A stretch of DNA of 64,000 bases from contig JANPWX010000338.1 in NCBI GenBank assembly GCA_024734555.1, positions 1,477,734-1,541,733 on the forward strand. Reading direction: 5' to 3'. This stretch comes from Trochalopteron elliotii (Eukaryota; Chordata; Aves; Passeriformes; Leiothrichidae). Both the position numbers and the translations under genes were made by a program. Each line of letters opens with the position of its first letter. The first letter of the stretch is position 1. The notes below the pieces were generated by a model, which was not told the origin of the DNA, ran no database searches, and saw only the letters and a program-made list of their open reading frames with translations. Shown here piece after piece: positions 24,464 to 35,660 of the stretch.

Positions 24464-27370
24464 CAAGCAAAACCAATCAAAATACAAGGTCAGACATAGG
24501 TGAGCTGTGGTCTATCAATGTAACCTTTGGCCCTAACAGTGCCTAGAGTACCACAGAAAAGAAGGACATACTACAAGGCACAAGTACAGCATAACTTGCC
24601 CATAGTACATTTGAGCATTTTTTCATAAGTAGGCCTAAGTCACTGTGGCGGCATATTCACTCTAACTTCTGTTACTCTAGCTATTCTAATTAGCCACATA
24701 AATGTCAGTTTTCCTTTTTGAATTTATGCATTTAGACCAACATATCTAGTTTGCTACAACTTCCCAAAGTTAATTTGCATTGTATAAAAAACACCCACCC
24801 TGTTTAAATCAGTTATCTCTATTTACTGCCTTTCAATGTAGTTCTTTGTTCTTGCTGTAAGTTAAAGTGCATGATTTATTTATACACACACCCCCCACTG
24901 ACTGCTCATCCTCTAACTTAACTATGCTGGTTTTATTTCTTTCAGTACCTTGATGCAAGAAATTCCTTCCAGTGCCACAAAACACTTCTGCCCATTCTGC
25001 AGTCCTTCTCTATTTTTATTCTATTTTCTTAAGAGTGATTCAAAACAAAACAAGTAATTGCTGTTATAAAGCAGCATATTATAAACAAGCAGTTACCACT
25101 AACTAGAAAATACTGTCATTGTTTTATAATTTTTTTGTTAATTTCACTTTCTTTTAGTTTGGTTTTTTCCTAGAGACACAGACAAAAGCCTAACTTTCCA
25201 GCTTTCCAGTTGCAGCAAATGTAGTTAATTTAGTATTCAGCAACATGCAATTAAGTCAAATTATGTATTCACAAGTTTTCACTTGGATCTGTTAGCTGTA
25301 AAATTTCATTGGCCACCACAATTCCTGTTCCCTAAGATTTGCTAGATATCCCCTAGTGTTTTTCAGCCTTCCTTCAACACATTTTCCATCACTCACAAAT
25401 TATAGCATCCCTTTATTCATCTTTTGAATTGCTACATAAAAGTAGCCGTAGTAACATTCACCCTACTACTACTGATATTTCTACATCTTCCCACTAACCT
25501 TCTATGATGTCCATGTGGCTCTGAGCATAGCACACACCCTAGAAGACAGTAAAACTTCTGAACTGCACAGTGCCACAACTCCTGCAGAAGGAAGAGCTCT
25601 ATTAAGTCTGCCTCATACTTCTCCATTCCATATTCTGAAATATTTCTTATAGGAGGGCAGCTTTGGGTAAGAACTTTTTCAAAGTCTAGAGGAAAAAAAA
25701 ATTATACCTTTTAATGTCTTCTGACACAAAACAATAGTCTGGGTTAGCTTTAGCTGTTTCTGTACCTACTTATTACTAGTCTTAGAAACGCTCATAACAT
25801 CTATTATATTCTGTCATGTTATGTACCTTTCTTTGCTGCTCTCCCCTGGAGAATCCTACTCTGAACTGAGAAAAGGGCCACAGACATCCTGTGGCCAACA
25901 AACCCTTTCAATAGGCAGCAATACAACCAAGGAAAGGAGAGGTTATGTTTTGATATGAAACATCAAATTCTTACAATATTTCACTAAGCCTGTCTGGATG
26001 CTGCTTCCACCACCAACTGATACATCATCTTTCTTCTCAGTCCTTAGTTGGGCAATCCAAAAGCAGGGCAACAAGACAGCTTGCAATACTACATACAAAT
26101 GAAGTTGACTCCTTTTGTTGAAAAAGGCACTCTTCTAACCTCAAAAGCCTGCAAACAGCAATGCTTCTGAGAGCTCACACGCATCCCACACAAACACGTA
26201 TCCATTTAAACATCAGCTCACAAGTGCACCTAAGACGCATAAAGAAAGCACTTCCATTCCCAGGATTTCAGCAGGTTCTTTGGTACAACTTTAGCTAAGT
26301 TGTTGTCAGCCTACAGTCAGATATTGCTCCATTGGGTCAGACACAATTTTATAGCAGCAAGTGCTACATTTAGACTCCACTCTCACTGCTTTTCTTTGTC
26401 TCTTTTTGAGCAGTGAATTTCTTCCATGTTTTCACAAACGGCTTGTCCGTGGTTATTTTAGCTACGTGTTTCCATCTAAAGTAATCAGAATTAATGATTC
26501 AGAAATACTCCTATAGGAATCCTTTTCTTCTCAAAGCACAGCATCATACATTCATTTCTATCTTACAGCGTTCTAAATCTAAAATAGCTTTAAGCTATAA
26601 GCATAGCTATAAGCCCAGCATCTGAATACATCCAAGGAAGTAATACACTTCACATTGCTAGTACTTATTATCAGCAAAAGCTTTAAAGCATCACAAGTGT
26701 AGGTAGCAAACCACAAACATTACTGAAACTTGGAAGCAGAGCCATCCAGTAACTTAAAATGCAGACTCTGCAATCATAAAATGCTTAAGAGAAGCAATTC
26801 TGAATTGAATATTTTAGAAAAAGAAAGGTACATTATTTCATTTCTAGAGTGGATCAATATAGTAAAAACTGGATGTAAAAGTCAGACTGGCTGCAAACAT
26901 GTAGCTTCTTTTCTTCCTTGAACTGTCACATTGCAACTACAGATTGGTCCTTCAGACTTCATCTAGTGAAATGCCAACTCTCTGCCAATCTGAATCTACA
27001 GTTTTTACTGTGCTGCTACAACTTCACACTCACATCCTTAAATATTAAATTTCTGAGCCATGTGTCTGCAAAGTAAAAATCTTAAAATGCATGACCCTTA
27101 TGAACTAATTAAAAATCAGGAAACAAATAACAGAACAAATACAACCTTTTAATTTAATCTCAACTTAAAAGTACTTGGAGACGAAGAGAGCTGAATTTTT
27201 AATTCTCTGGAGAGAATAAGGAAGTCTTTGTGCATTTGATCCTTGAACATTGTTGTTAGAATTTCTGAGGAAAAATAATGATTCCTTTTTCCTGCTATTT
27301 GTTAAATACAAAATGCGAATTATCTAAGCACATGTGAATCTTCTGAAAGATAGGCCTTAATCAAAAATCT
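24464..27370. other. AT-rich non-coding DNA
   Basis: No gene, recognised repeat or RNA is seen. Confidence 0.55.
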
Positions 27371-27372
27371 TC

Positions 27373-28010
27373 CTAAGTCTTCTTAATAACAAACTGCTCA
27401 CGAGGATGTGGATCAGGCTTTCCAGCTGCCCTCCCAGGAAGCTGTTGTATCACGGGTTTGAAATTGTTCAGGACAGAGATACTGATTCTTCATAATCTGT
27501 GTTCTGAGGACCTACTGTGATATAGTTCTGATCAGATTGAGACAAGCAAATAATTCCCTTTCCTTCAGCAGTAATAGAGGTTAAAAACTCATCCCCAAGC
27601 TCTCTGAAGAGCATACAATATGGTATTGAACAGATCATTTCATTCCTCATTACTCAAAAGCATTTCAGCATGAAGTCATTCCTACTCATGGAAAGCCTCA
27701 ACTAAATACACATTCAGTCCCACTGACATAAGCTAAGGCTTGGATGTCATCAGCGACCACACACTTTGAGTTCCCCCACTGAACATATGCTTTCTGAATG
27801 GAGCTTCAGTCAATTCATACATCAGGGATGCTGGAAACAGAAGGGCATGCTTGCTACATGAATGATGAGATAATGAAGATGCTGAAACATTACAAAAATA
27901 CCAGAAGCAGAGTTTATGTCCTGAAGCAGGCGATGGTCAATGTCCCAGCACAGGTTCTGCTGCACATTTCTTAGGACTCGTCCAGGTAAAACCACTTTCT
28001 GTAAGACCAA
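27373..28010 (-). pseudogene. Possible decayed coding sequence, unidentified
   Basis: Three successive minus-strand frames in this stretch read like protein. The first (28,010-27,822) contains L-P-G-R-V-L-R-N-V-Q-Q-N-L. The second (27,650-27,468, 60 codons) contains E-L-G-D-E-F-L-T-S-I-T-A-E-G-K-G. The third overlaps the end of the second in another frame and runs to a stop at 27,375-27,373, including N-N-F-K-P-V-I-Q-Q-L-P-G-R and ending F-V-I-K-K-T. Moving from the second to the third frame near 27,475-27,500 gives a continuous, well-balanced sequence, as expected from a frame-shifted pseudogene. I do not recognise the family, and chance open frames are a real alternative. No poly-A tail or splice sites decide the matter. 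Confidence 0.22.
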
Positions 28011-29165
28011 GCTCTTGGCTTGGCAGAAGTCTCACTCCTGTTCAAGCAATACCAACTACAGAATAAAGAACGGGCAATAAACTGAGTGAAATATATTGAT
28101 CAAATTTTCAACCATCCAGACCACAATTTCCCAGATAACAAAAATGGCCACTTGTCAGCATAAGTTTTCTTCTTACACTTAAAAAACAAAACACTCCCAC
28201 CACCTCTTATTTTCAGATAGAGCCTAATATTAGGGATGAACTTCCTATCACAATGAAACATCCTAACACCTAACTGCAGGACAAACAAACCACAACAAAA
28301 AGATATAGTGTTGCAAGTTTTCCATTAAAAAAGGAAAAAGATGATTTGTCCTGCAGGGAGTCAGCTACATTAATTCAAAGTAACTAGAAACTAATTAGGT
28401 CCATAGTCCTATAGATCAGGTTTAAGGAAAACAGACAAGTGAAAAAGCAACCACTAAATTGTTTGCAAAAAAATTTGGATCATACTGCTCAGGAACATCA
28501 GTTTCACCAAAAGTGAAAGATGATTTGAAAATTAGTGTTTTTGTTAATTTAGAAGGAAAAAAAACTTTTGCATATGTAATACACAAACTTTTAATAGGCC
28601 TAGTGTGAGCCAAAACTCATGGGTTCCCTCTGTATTATGTTCTATAAAATTAAGGTTAGTTTTACTTATTTCTTGTCTGTGGTGCAGAACAACAGCTCAC
28701 AACCAAAACAGGTCTGTTGGTCAAGGCCACTTTCACACCTTAGGACAATGACTTCAGTCTAATCAAAAGGAAATGCCACTTCCTAGCATGACAAATTATC
28801 TTTTTTGACATAACAGACAGGACTGTTGCTTCTCTCTGAGTTCAATCTTTATTTCATCGTCACTTTTATCAAATCAGTGCTGGTGGCGATACATCAAATG
28901 CTTAGAATTTCAATGAAATTGTCATTACAAATGTTTTCAGGGGTCTGTAAATGTTCTCTGGGTACAGAGCAAGACTGGGGCATGAAGCAGTCTGTCCCAC
29001 ATTCCCTGCTCTCCTGATTTCCCAGTGGTGTTCAGAGCAGGCTCTACGCTTGCCATCTCATCCTGGGTACCACCCAGAGTATTTGGTCCTTGGGAGTGTC
29101 ACCCAGTGGTGGCTTCATATTTTGTAGTAACTTGGAAAAGTCGACAGCAGCTATGAGTTGATAAT
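28011..29165. other. AT-rich non-coding DNA
   Basis: No gene or repeat family is recognised. A GC-richer patch near 28,940-29,110 holds no convincing frame. Confidence 0.55.
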
Positions 29166-29170
29166 AAAAC

Positions 29171-29202
29171 TATACATACACATATGTATACATACACATA
29201 TG
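29171..29202. repeat. Tandem duplication, 16 bp x 2
   Basis: The unit tatacatacacatatg at 29,171-29,186 is repeated exactly at 29,187-29,202. Each unit contains the palindrome catatg, so this is a small alternating purine-pyrimidine repeat. Confidence 0.9.
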
Positions 29203-31330
29203 TTTCAATCACTTTTGAAGTGTTTCTATTTTACTCATGGTTATATATAATACATATTAGTTATATAAACAACCCATGTTTATACTAGAAGTACATCCAA
29301 AAATACACATAAAGATGCACAAACAAAACATACAATATAATTCACAGTACTTTCTTACTACATGTAATCACATCAATAGTCGAAAGAAGGCAAAAATTGA
29401 AAAGTCACATACTAGGTGTTGGAGCCTTGAAAAATTACATTTGATGGTGCCTCCATTCCCTACATCACTTTATACATTTTTCTTCTTCTCAAAAAGCCCT
29501 TCCTCCCTTCCTTTAACATAATATTATAGTTTGTCCAATTTCAGTACCTGGCACCAGCGAGCTGACTTTGCAGGAGTACCTTACTGATAGCTCATCTCTT
29601 ACACCTATACACTGTTCTGCAAAGAAACAGAGCCAGAGGATGCTGAACCAGTTTTCTGAAGGTACCATTTTAGAAACACTACGAACAACTAAGAAAAATA
29701 TGGCTGCATAATTTTTAACAAAACAATATGGAACCTGATCCGGTGCATTAATGGTCCATAATGTTATTGAACAAGACTACAAGAGAGACACTTTACTTGC
29801 AGTTGCTTGTCAGACAATTACTCTCTGCTACTGTAATACTTCATGTGCATACTTCCAAGGAAGACTCATGAACGCACAGGTTCATTAAGGGAATGAGAGA
29901 ATCGATTGTAAAATGGAAAAGGCCGAGTGAGGTCATATTTCAAAGAGATGAATATGGTACACTCCATTATGTTGTAATCAGCCTCTCTCTTTCATCCTAA
30001 GAACTGTAATAGTCTATCCTAATTTTCAAGGAAAAAAAAAAATCTCACTGCCTGCATCGTACCTTCATCCCAAATACAGTGAAGAATTCAAATGTGCTGC
30101 AGGCAGTTTCCATTTACCATGGTCTTTGGAGCAGACGGTATTGATGTTGCTGACCATTTTTCTCCTTAATAAGAAAAACATTCAAATGCTACTAATATTG
30201 CTGCCTTGGCAAACCACATTTTATAGATGGGACTTGCCCTGTACATGACACATAGAACATCAATCTAGGCTGAATTTTATTTCAATTTATTATGGTTGCT
30301 GTCTAAATGAAAAAATGCTTATATCGTTAAAATGTCTTACAATATAAATGTGCAAATGATGTAATCACCCATTTTGTGAGAAAATTCTGATTTTGATTAA
30401 AAATATCTACACTTGAACTCCTAAATATTTAATAAATGTGAAACAAAAAAAACACAAGCACATTAAGAAACCACAGTAATTGGTATCTGGTGTAACATCA
30501 TGGTTTTATGCTTGATAGCTTTTATCTTTAGCAGATGAGTTTATAAGGTATTCTTTTAAAATGGTAAGAGCTGCCTTTTTGTTCAAATCATTGAGAATAA
30601 ATTACTTCAATCTTGACTTCATTGCAGACCTCACATATGTGGTTTTTTCAAGTTATCATTTATCACTGTTCTTTGCTTGCTATAGCCATCTGTCTCCACA
30701 CTGAACCTGGTGGCCTGAAAGAGTCCTGCAAGCCTTCCCAGACACACAACTCTGGACACCACACAATTACCAAGGGGCAGAAGGCAGCATCTTATAAGAA
30801 GAGAGACAGCACTCAATTTTGTAATTGACTGGAATTCACAAACCTGTCCCAACTATTGAGACAGAATTTAACACTTGGCAAAGTTCCACTGGCACGCATC
30901 ACATCTGATGTCCCCAGGAGCTGGCTGGGATGCTGGCTCTTCCAGCTGATGCCTCCAGCATGGCACAAAACAACACATCCAACATCATGTCTCTGCTGCA
31001 GAGAGCACTGCAGTTCATCAGGTCAACCCAATGGCATTGAAAATGCATTAAACTCTCATATTCTCTCGGTATCATTAGCAATGGTTATTATATAATTACA
31101 ATACTTCCCCACTCATGAACAGCCAGCTCTTTCTACTACGTTTATCTGACAATACTCTAAAGTTCAGAGCCTAGATGCACTGCAATCAATCAAAGAATGA
31201 AAAATTATTACAGAAGTTCACAAGTACACAGCAGACCAGAAACAAAACCTAAACAGTTTCTACTAGAAAATGAGAGTTACCACAGATTGGCAGGCAGCTG
31301 ATTCTCCCCTTCTACTCTGACTCTACTGTG
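29203..31330. other. AT-rich non-coding DNA
   Basis: No gene is supported. Overlapping frames of 60-80 codons on both strands at 30,610-31,095 are shadows of a moderately GC-richer patch without recognisable domains. Confidence 0.55.
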
Positions 31331-31334
31331 GACA

Positions 31335-31783
31335 GCTCCAGGGCCCCAACAGAAGGAGGACAAGAGGGCTGGAGCACCCCTCCTGAAATGACAGGCTGAG
31401 ACAGTTGAGGTTGTTGAGCCTGGAGAAAATGAGGCTCCACAGAGACCTTAGAGCACCTTCCAGTACATAAAGATGGCCTACAAGACAGATGGAGAGGAAC
31501 TCTTTACAGGGACATGTGGTGACAGGACAAAGGGTGATGACTTTAAACTGAAAGAAGGCAGATTTAGATTAGAGGAAGAAATTGTTTACTGTGAGGGTGG
31601 TGAGGCACTGGACAAGGTTGCCCAGAGAGGTCGTGGATGCCCCAACCCTGGCAGTGTTCAAGGCCAGGTTGGACAGGGCTTTGAGCAGTGTGATCTAGTG
31701 GAAGGCATCTCTGCCCATGGCAAGAAAGTTGGGACCAAATGATCATCCAGGTCCCTTCTAATCCAAACCATTCCATGAGTCCA
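31335..31783 (+). mobile_element. CR1 LINE 3' fragment, sense orientation
   Basis: The stretch matches the layout of the last part of avian CR1 elements: 'agggctggagcacc', 'gttgagcctggagaaaatgag', 'tttaaactgaaagaaggcag', 'gtgagggtggtgaggcactgg', 'gttcaaggccaggttgga', then 'ggtcccttctaatccaaacc' and an attccatga-like end. CR1 is a non-LTR retrotransposon that usually inserts as 5'-truncated copies ending in short 8-bp repeats rather than poly-A. This copy keeps only the 3' end (C-terminal coding remnant plus untranslated region). Its 89-codon frame at 31,473-31,742 is part of the element and not a gene. It carries small deletions and scattered substitutions, so it is inactive. Confidence 0.93.
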
Positions 31784-33362
31784 TGTTTTCCTAACTTGGA
31801 CAAGAAGCATCTAAACCAGAGTTTGGATGCAATGAGTAAAGACTGAACTGCAAAAGCAGTGGTTTAGCATAAATGGAAGATGTGGTGAACAAATGGGTAG
31901 TACAGCTATATCCTGCTGCCCTTTGTCAGGTAACCACTGCTCATGCACAAGTCCCAGCATCTTTCACAAGAGGGAAACTTCTAGAAGGCTTTTGCCTTGC
32001 ACTGAGTTTTATCATAGCCAAGAACTGAGGAGCAATTTCAACTTGACCTTTAAAGAAAAAAAAAAAGATACATAACTGTAAACGAAGGAAGTGTATGAGA
32101 GCTATATGACAGATAAGTGGACTTTTATAATACTGCATATTGTAAAGTTTGCCAGAATGTATTGAAAGAAGAGTCAGTATCCTGGTTAAATCACATCCTG
32201 CTGCAGCTGTCCAACTTTATAGCTAAAATACTCATATTAATTCCATTAAACAATTACAGAAGGAAATCCAAAATATTATTAAAAGTATGTTGGCTTTGTG
32301 CTATCTTCTTTTCAGATTTAGTAATAGATAAAATAGTCTCAACTTCAAAGAGTGATTCTTTTTGTGTGTATTCACACCCTGGAGGCCACAAAGCAGTCGT
32401 CCTATGGAAATCCTACAAAAACTAAACTTTACTATACATTTCTGACAGACATTTTAGACAAGAAAGGAAGGATATTTTAGCATTTATGGAGCTGGCCTGA
32501 CATTTAGGGGATCTCAATTTAATTTCCTTGTCTGCCAGACTTCCTTCATAATCCCAGACAAAGTAAATCATTTTCCTTTCCCTAGTTTCTTGTCTTCAAA
32601 ATGGAGAAGACCATTAAAGTACTTGAATCACACAAGTTTTGAAAGACAAAAAAAATACCACCTTCTTCTCCATTTTTATTTTTTCCATGGTTAGAAATCT
32701 ACCTGAAAACTCAGTCTTCCAAAGGCTTCAACTGTACGCTGCTTTGTTCCCAAAATCAACAAAACACACTATTTATAAGTAACACAATTTGTTGCAGATG
32801 TTTGTCACTGGAGAGCCTTCCATTTTAAAATGCCTGCTCTGTGATAAGAAGAGATGTTGAAGAATGAGCACAGGGAAAGTTAATAAACAAAATGCATTCA
32901 TGGCCCATTACTTCAAACAACTTTACTATATAAATAGTCCACTCATCAAATAATGGCCTCAATTAACATTTAATTCTCAGACAAGGCATTTGTAATGTAC
33001 TGCAGGGATTAAAAGTTCTGCATGAATATCACTATCCTGGAAGTGCCACTACTTACACGAGAAGTACTGACATATTTTCCACCTGATTAAAATCCGTTTC
33101 TAGTCTTTCCTCACCCTGCTTCTCTCCTAGGTCTCCTTGTCCTAGACGGATCAAAAGAAAAGATATACTCTTTGTAGGAGATCCTTCCTGCCTGATGATG
33201 ACCTTGCTTTTAAAATCCATAAGTATACAAGTGCTGCATTACCACAGAGGACAAAACAAAGCAGTTCCCTGTGATTTTGTTAAGAAAGCAAGTGATGAGA
33301 ATTCCCTCATGTAAGTGCATGCTTCAATCCTTTTTACAACAAGGCAGAACAAAGCAAGTTTG
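31784..33362. other. AT-rich non-coding DNA between two CR1 copies
   Basis: No gene is supported. The longest frame (102 codons, 32,117-32,425, plus) shows no domain or bias and is probably chance. Confidence 0.55.
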
Positions 33363-33640
33363 TCACAGAATATTCTCAGTTGGAAGGGACCCACAAGGAT
33401 CATGGAGTCCAACTCCAGACTCTGTACAGGACAGCCCAAGCATCACACGCTGTGCCTTGTCCAAACACTTCTTGAACTCTGTCAGGCTTGGGGCTGCCAC
33501 CTGGGGAGCCTGTTCCAGTGCCCAGCCACCCACCCAGTGAAAAACCTTTTTCGAATATCCAGCTTAAACCTCCACTGATACAACTTCAGGACATTCCCAC
33601 AGATGCAGTCACTGATCACCACAGAGAAGAGATCAGTCTC
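33363..33640 (-). mobile_element. CR1 LINE 3' fragment, antisense orientation
   Basis: Read on the minus strand the element ends in 'gggtcccttccaactgag' and 'aatattctgtga'. Reading upstream from there it has 'gtttggacaaggcac', 'agcctgacagagttcaaga' and 'caggctccccagg', the order expected for a CR1 3' end. The copy is 5'-truncated at about 33,640, inside the 'gaagagatcagt' block. Overlapping plus-strand frames at 33,271-33,578 are shadows of this element. It shares its subfamily-type 3' end with the copy at 60,850-61,090. Confidence 0.93.
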
Positions 33641-35285
33641 AAAATAATCTGGCACACATAAGCTTAAAAAAAAAAGTTAGCATTACCATTGCCAGGAACA
33701 AACATGAGGGCAAGACCAAGGGAACACTGGAAGAGCCTGACATGTGGACACTGTGACAGTGACAAGCACTGCTGAGATGCTTGGATGCTTGCTGCTTGGT
33801 ATATCTAAATGGGAAAGACCTCCCCTCACTCAGCCATCTTGCTGCTAATGGTGAAAGAGAGTATCTTTGTAATATGTGGTTGCTTTTATCCTGCAACATA
33901 ATGACTGAGTATTGATGAGATAATAAGTAAGTCAATTACTCAAACACCAACAAAACACACTCTAACAATGACTGCCGCATTCATGGTGTCATTTTAGAAA
34001 CTGACTCCAGTACATTCAGATATTTTGTGTGTCCTGTGGGTTTGACCTGAATTCTATTGAAATTAACTGCTACAAGAAACCAAGCCAGTACAAGCTACCA
34101 GATTTCAAGGCACGATGCACTATCTGCTGAAAAAGTCAACAGATGCTTCTTCAAGAAGCCAGAAAGGAGGAAGGCCAGAAAGCTCCTGGAAATCTAAAAT
34201 GGACCTGATCGTGCTTTGATGGTGAAGTGACAGAATAAATAAAAAAAAAAAATTAAGAGTTAACCTATGACAGAGACCTAAATATAAAATCCTGCCAAGA
34301 CTCATTATCCTCAAAACATGTTTTAAGTCATGTTAGAACTTCTGCCTGTGGGTTCATCTAAAGCATGAAAAACACACAATTCAATGAAAATGAAATATCA
34401 AAAAAAAAAAACAACCTGCTTCTTAGCCATTATTTTCCTCACAAGTATTGTCTTATTTTAAATTTATTGCTAACACAGTATGTTAGCAGTTGTCCTTAAT
34501 AAGCTCTGTATACATCCAAGAAAAGTGCATACATTGACAAAGATGCTTCTAGTTTTGCACAACACATGGCTTTTTTTATACGGTATGTTCTCTCTTGAAA
34601 ACTACTCCTTCACAAAATGAAAATTCAGCAGAAACCCTAATAGCTTTCATATTTCAGTCTAATAGGTAGCATGGCATTGCACTGCCACCCACCTTTGCTA
34701 CAATATTGCACAGCACATTTAACAGACATTTGCTTCCTTCACTCAGTCCTTATGTGCAGCTTCTGCAGGACCTTAGTATTAACATTTAACAGAGTCTATG
34801 AGCATAAAGCACATTTATGAACACCTGCTAGAACATTTTATTTGCCTTAAGAGTTTTATTATAACTGCTAAATTTTCTTGCTATGCTTTATGGGCCAAAT
34901 CCTGGTCCAGTTTTAGCCTCAACTCCCATTGACTTCAACAGCAAGCAGATTTGATTGTATGTGGGTTTCCATACCAATTCAGTATAGCTTTAAAGAAAAT
35001 GGGATCACTGGTAAGCACAATACTAGATAGAAAAAGCCAGCACTTAGCAGCTCTAAATATCCACTGAACATAGCCTTCAAATGCAATTAGAACCAATAAA
35101 CAAATAAACCCCATGCTCACAAGTCTGCAACCTCCACACTGCAATACAAAACCCAACTGAGTCTGACGCTAGAAGTACAAAGTATGCAGGTATCCCATTC
35201 ACAAATGGCTTGGTGGGATGGATGTACTACCACCAACTACTCCCTCTCAGATCACTGACCACTCACTGAAGCTCCTGTCAGCAAA
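33641..35285. other. AT-rich non-coding DNA
   Basis: No gene or further repeat is recognised. The 98-codon minus frame at 33,639-33,935 has no family features. Confidence 0.55.
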
Positions 35286-35287
35286 AT

Positions 35288-35660
35288 TTGGTTCTCTGTA
35301 TTAAAGCCATCAGAGGCCAGAATCCAGCCACATCAGCATTTGTCACCTCCTCTGACACATCCAGACAGCCACAGCCCTCTTCAACAACACAAGAAAGGCT
35401 GGAACAAACCATGCAGAGCCAGAAGCAGTATCTGATGAACAAGAGTCCAAGGAAGATGTTGCAGAGGAAACCATGCCAGAAGTTCTGACTGTTCCGAAGA
35501 TGTTCTCTACAACTGTTCTCTGACAGAGTTTCACCACCATATTACTGGAGATGTTCATAACACCTCTGTGAGACTGAACATGACTATAGAGAAGCAACAC
35601 AGCTCCCCATAGCTCAGAGGAAGAGAGTAACAGAGGACTCCAGGAAGTCCACATGGAACT
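35288..35660 (+). other. GC-richer patch with coding-like frames
   Basis: This block is visibly richer in G and C than its surroundings, and all three plus frames are open for 40-65 codons in overlapping order. One frame is rich in S, T and Q (ATSAFVTSSDTS), the next is acidic (A-E-P-E-A-V-S-D-E-Q-E-S-K-E-D-V-A-E-E), and the third contains two N-x-S/T-type sequons (Y-N-C-S, H-N-T-S). This could be a frame-shifted relic of coding sequence, but no family is recognised and no ORF is long enough to be convincing. The minus strand is also open for 103 codons, as often happens opposite such patches. Confidence 0.2.

Noticed and set aside
31473..31742. 89-codon plus-strand frame rich in G, E and D
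   Set aside because: It lies entirely within the CR1 copy at 31,335-31,783.
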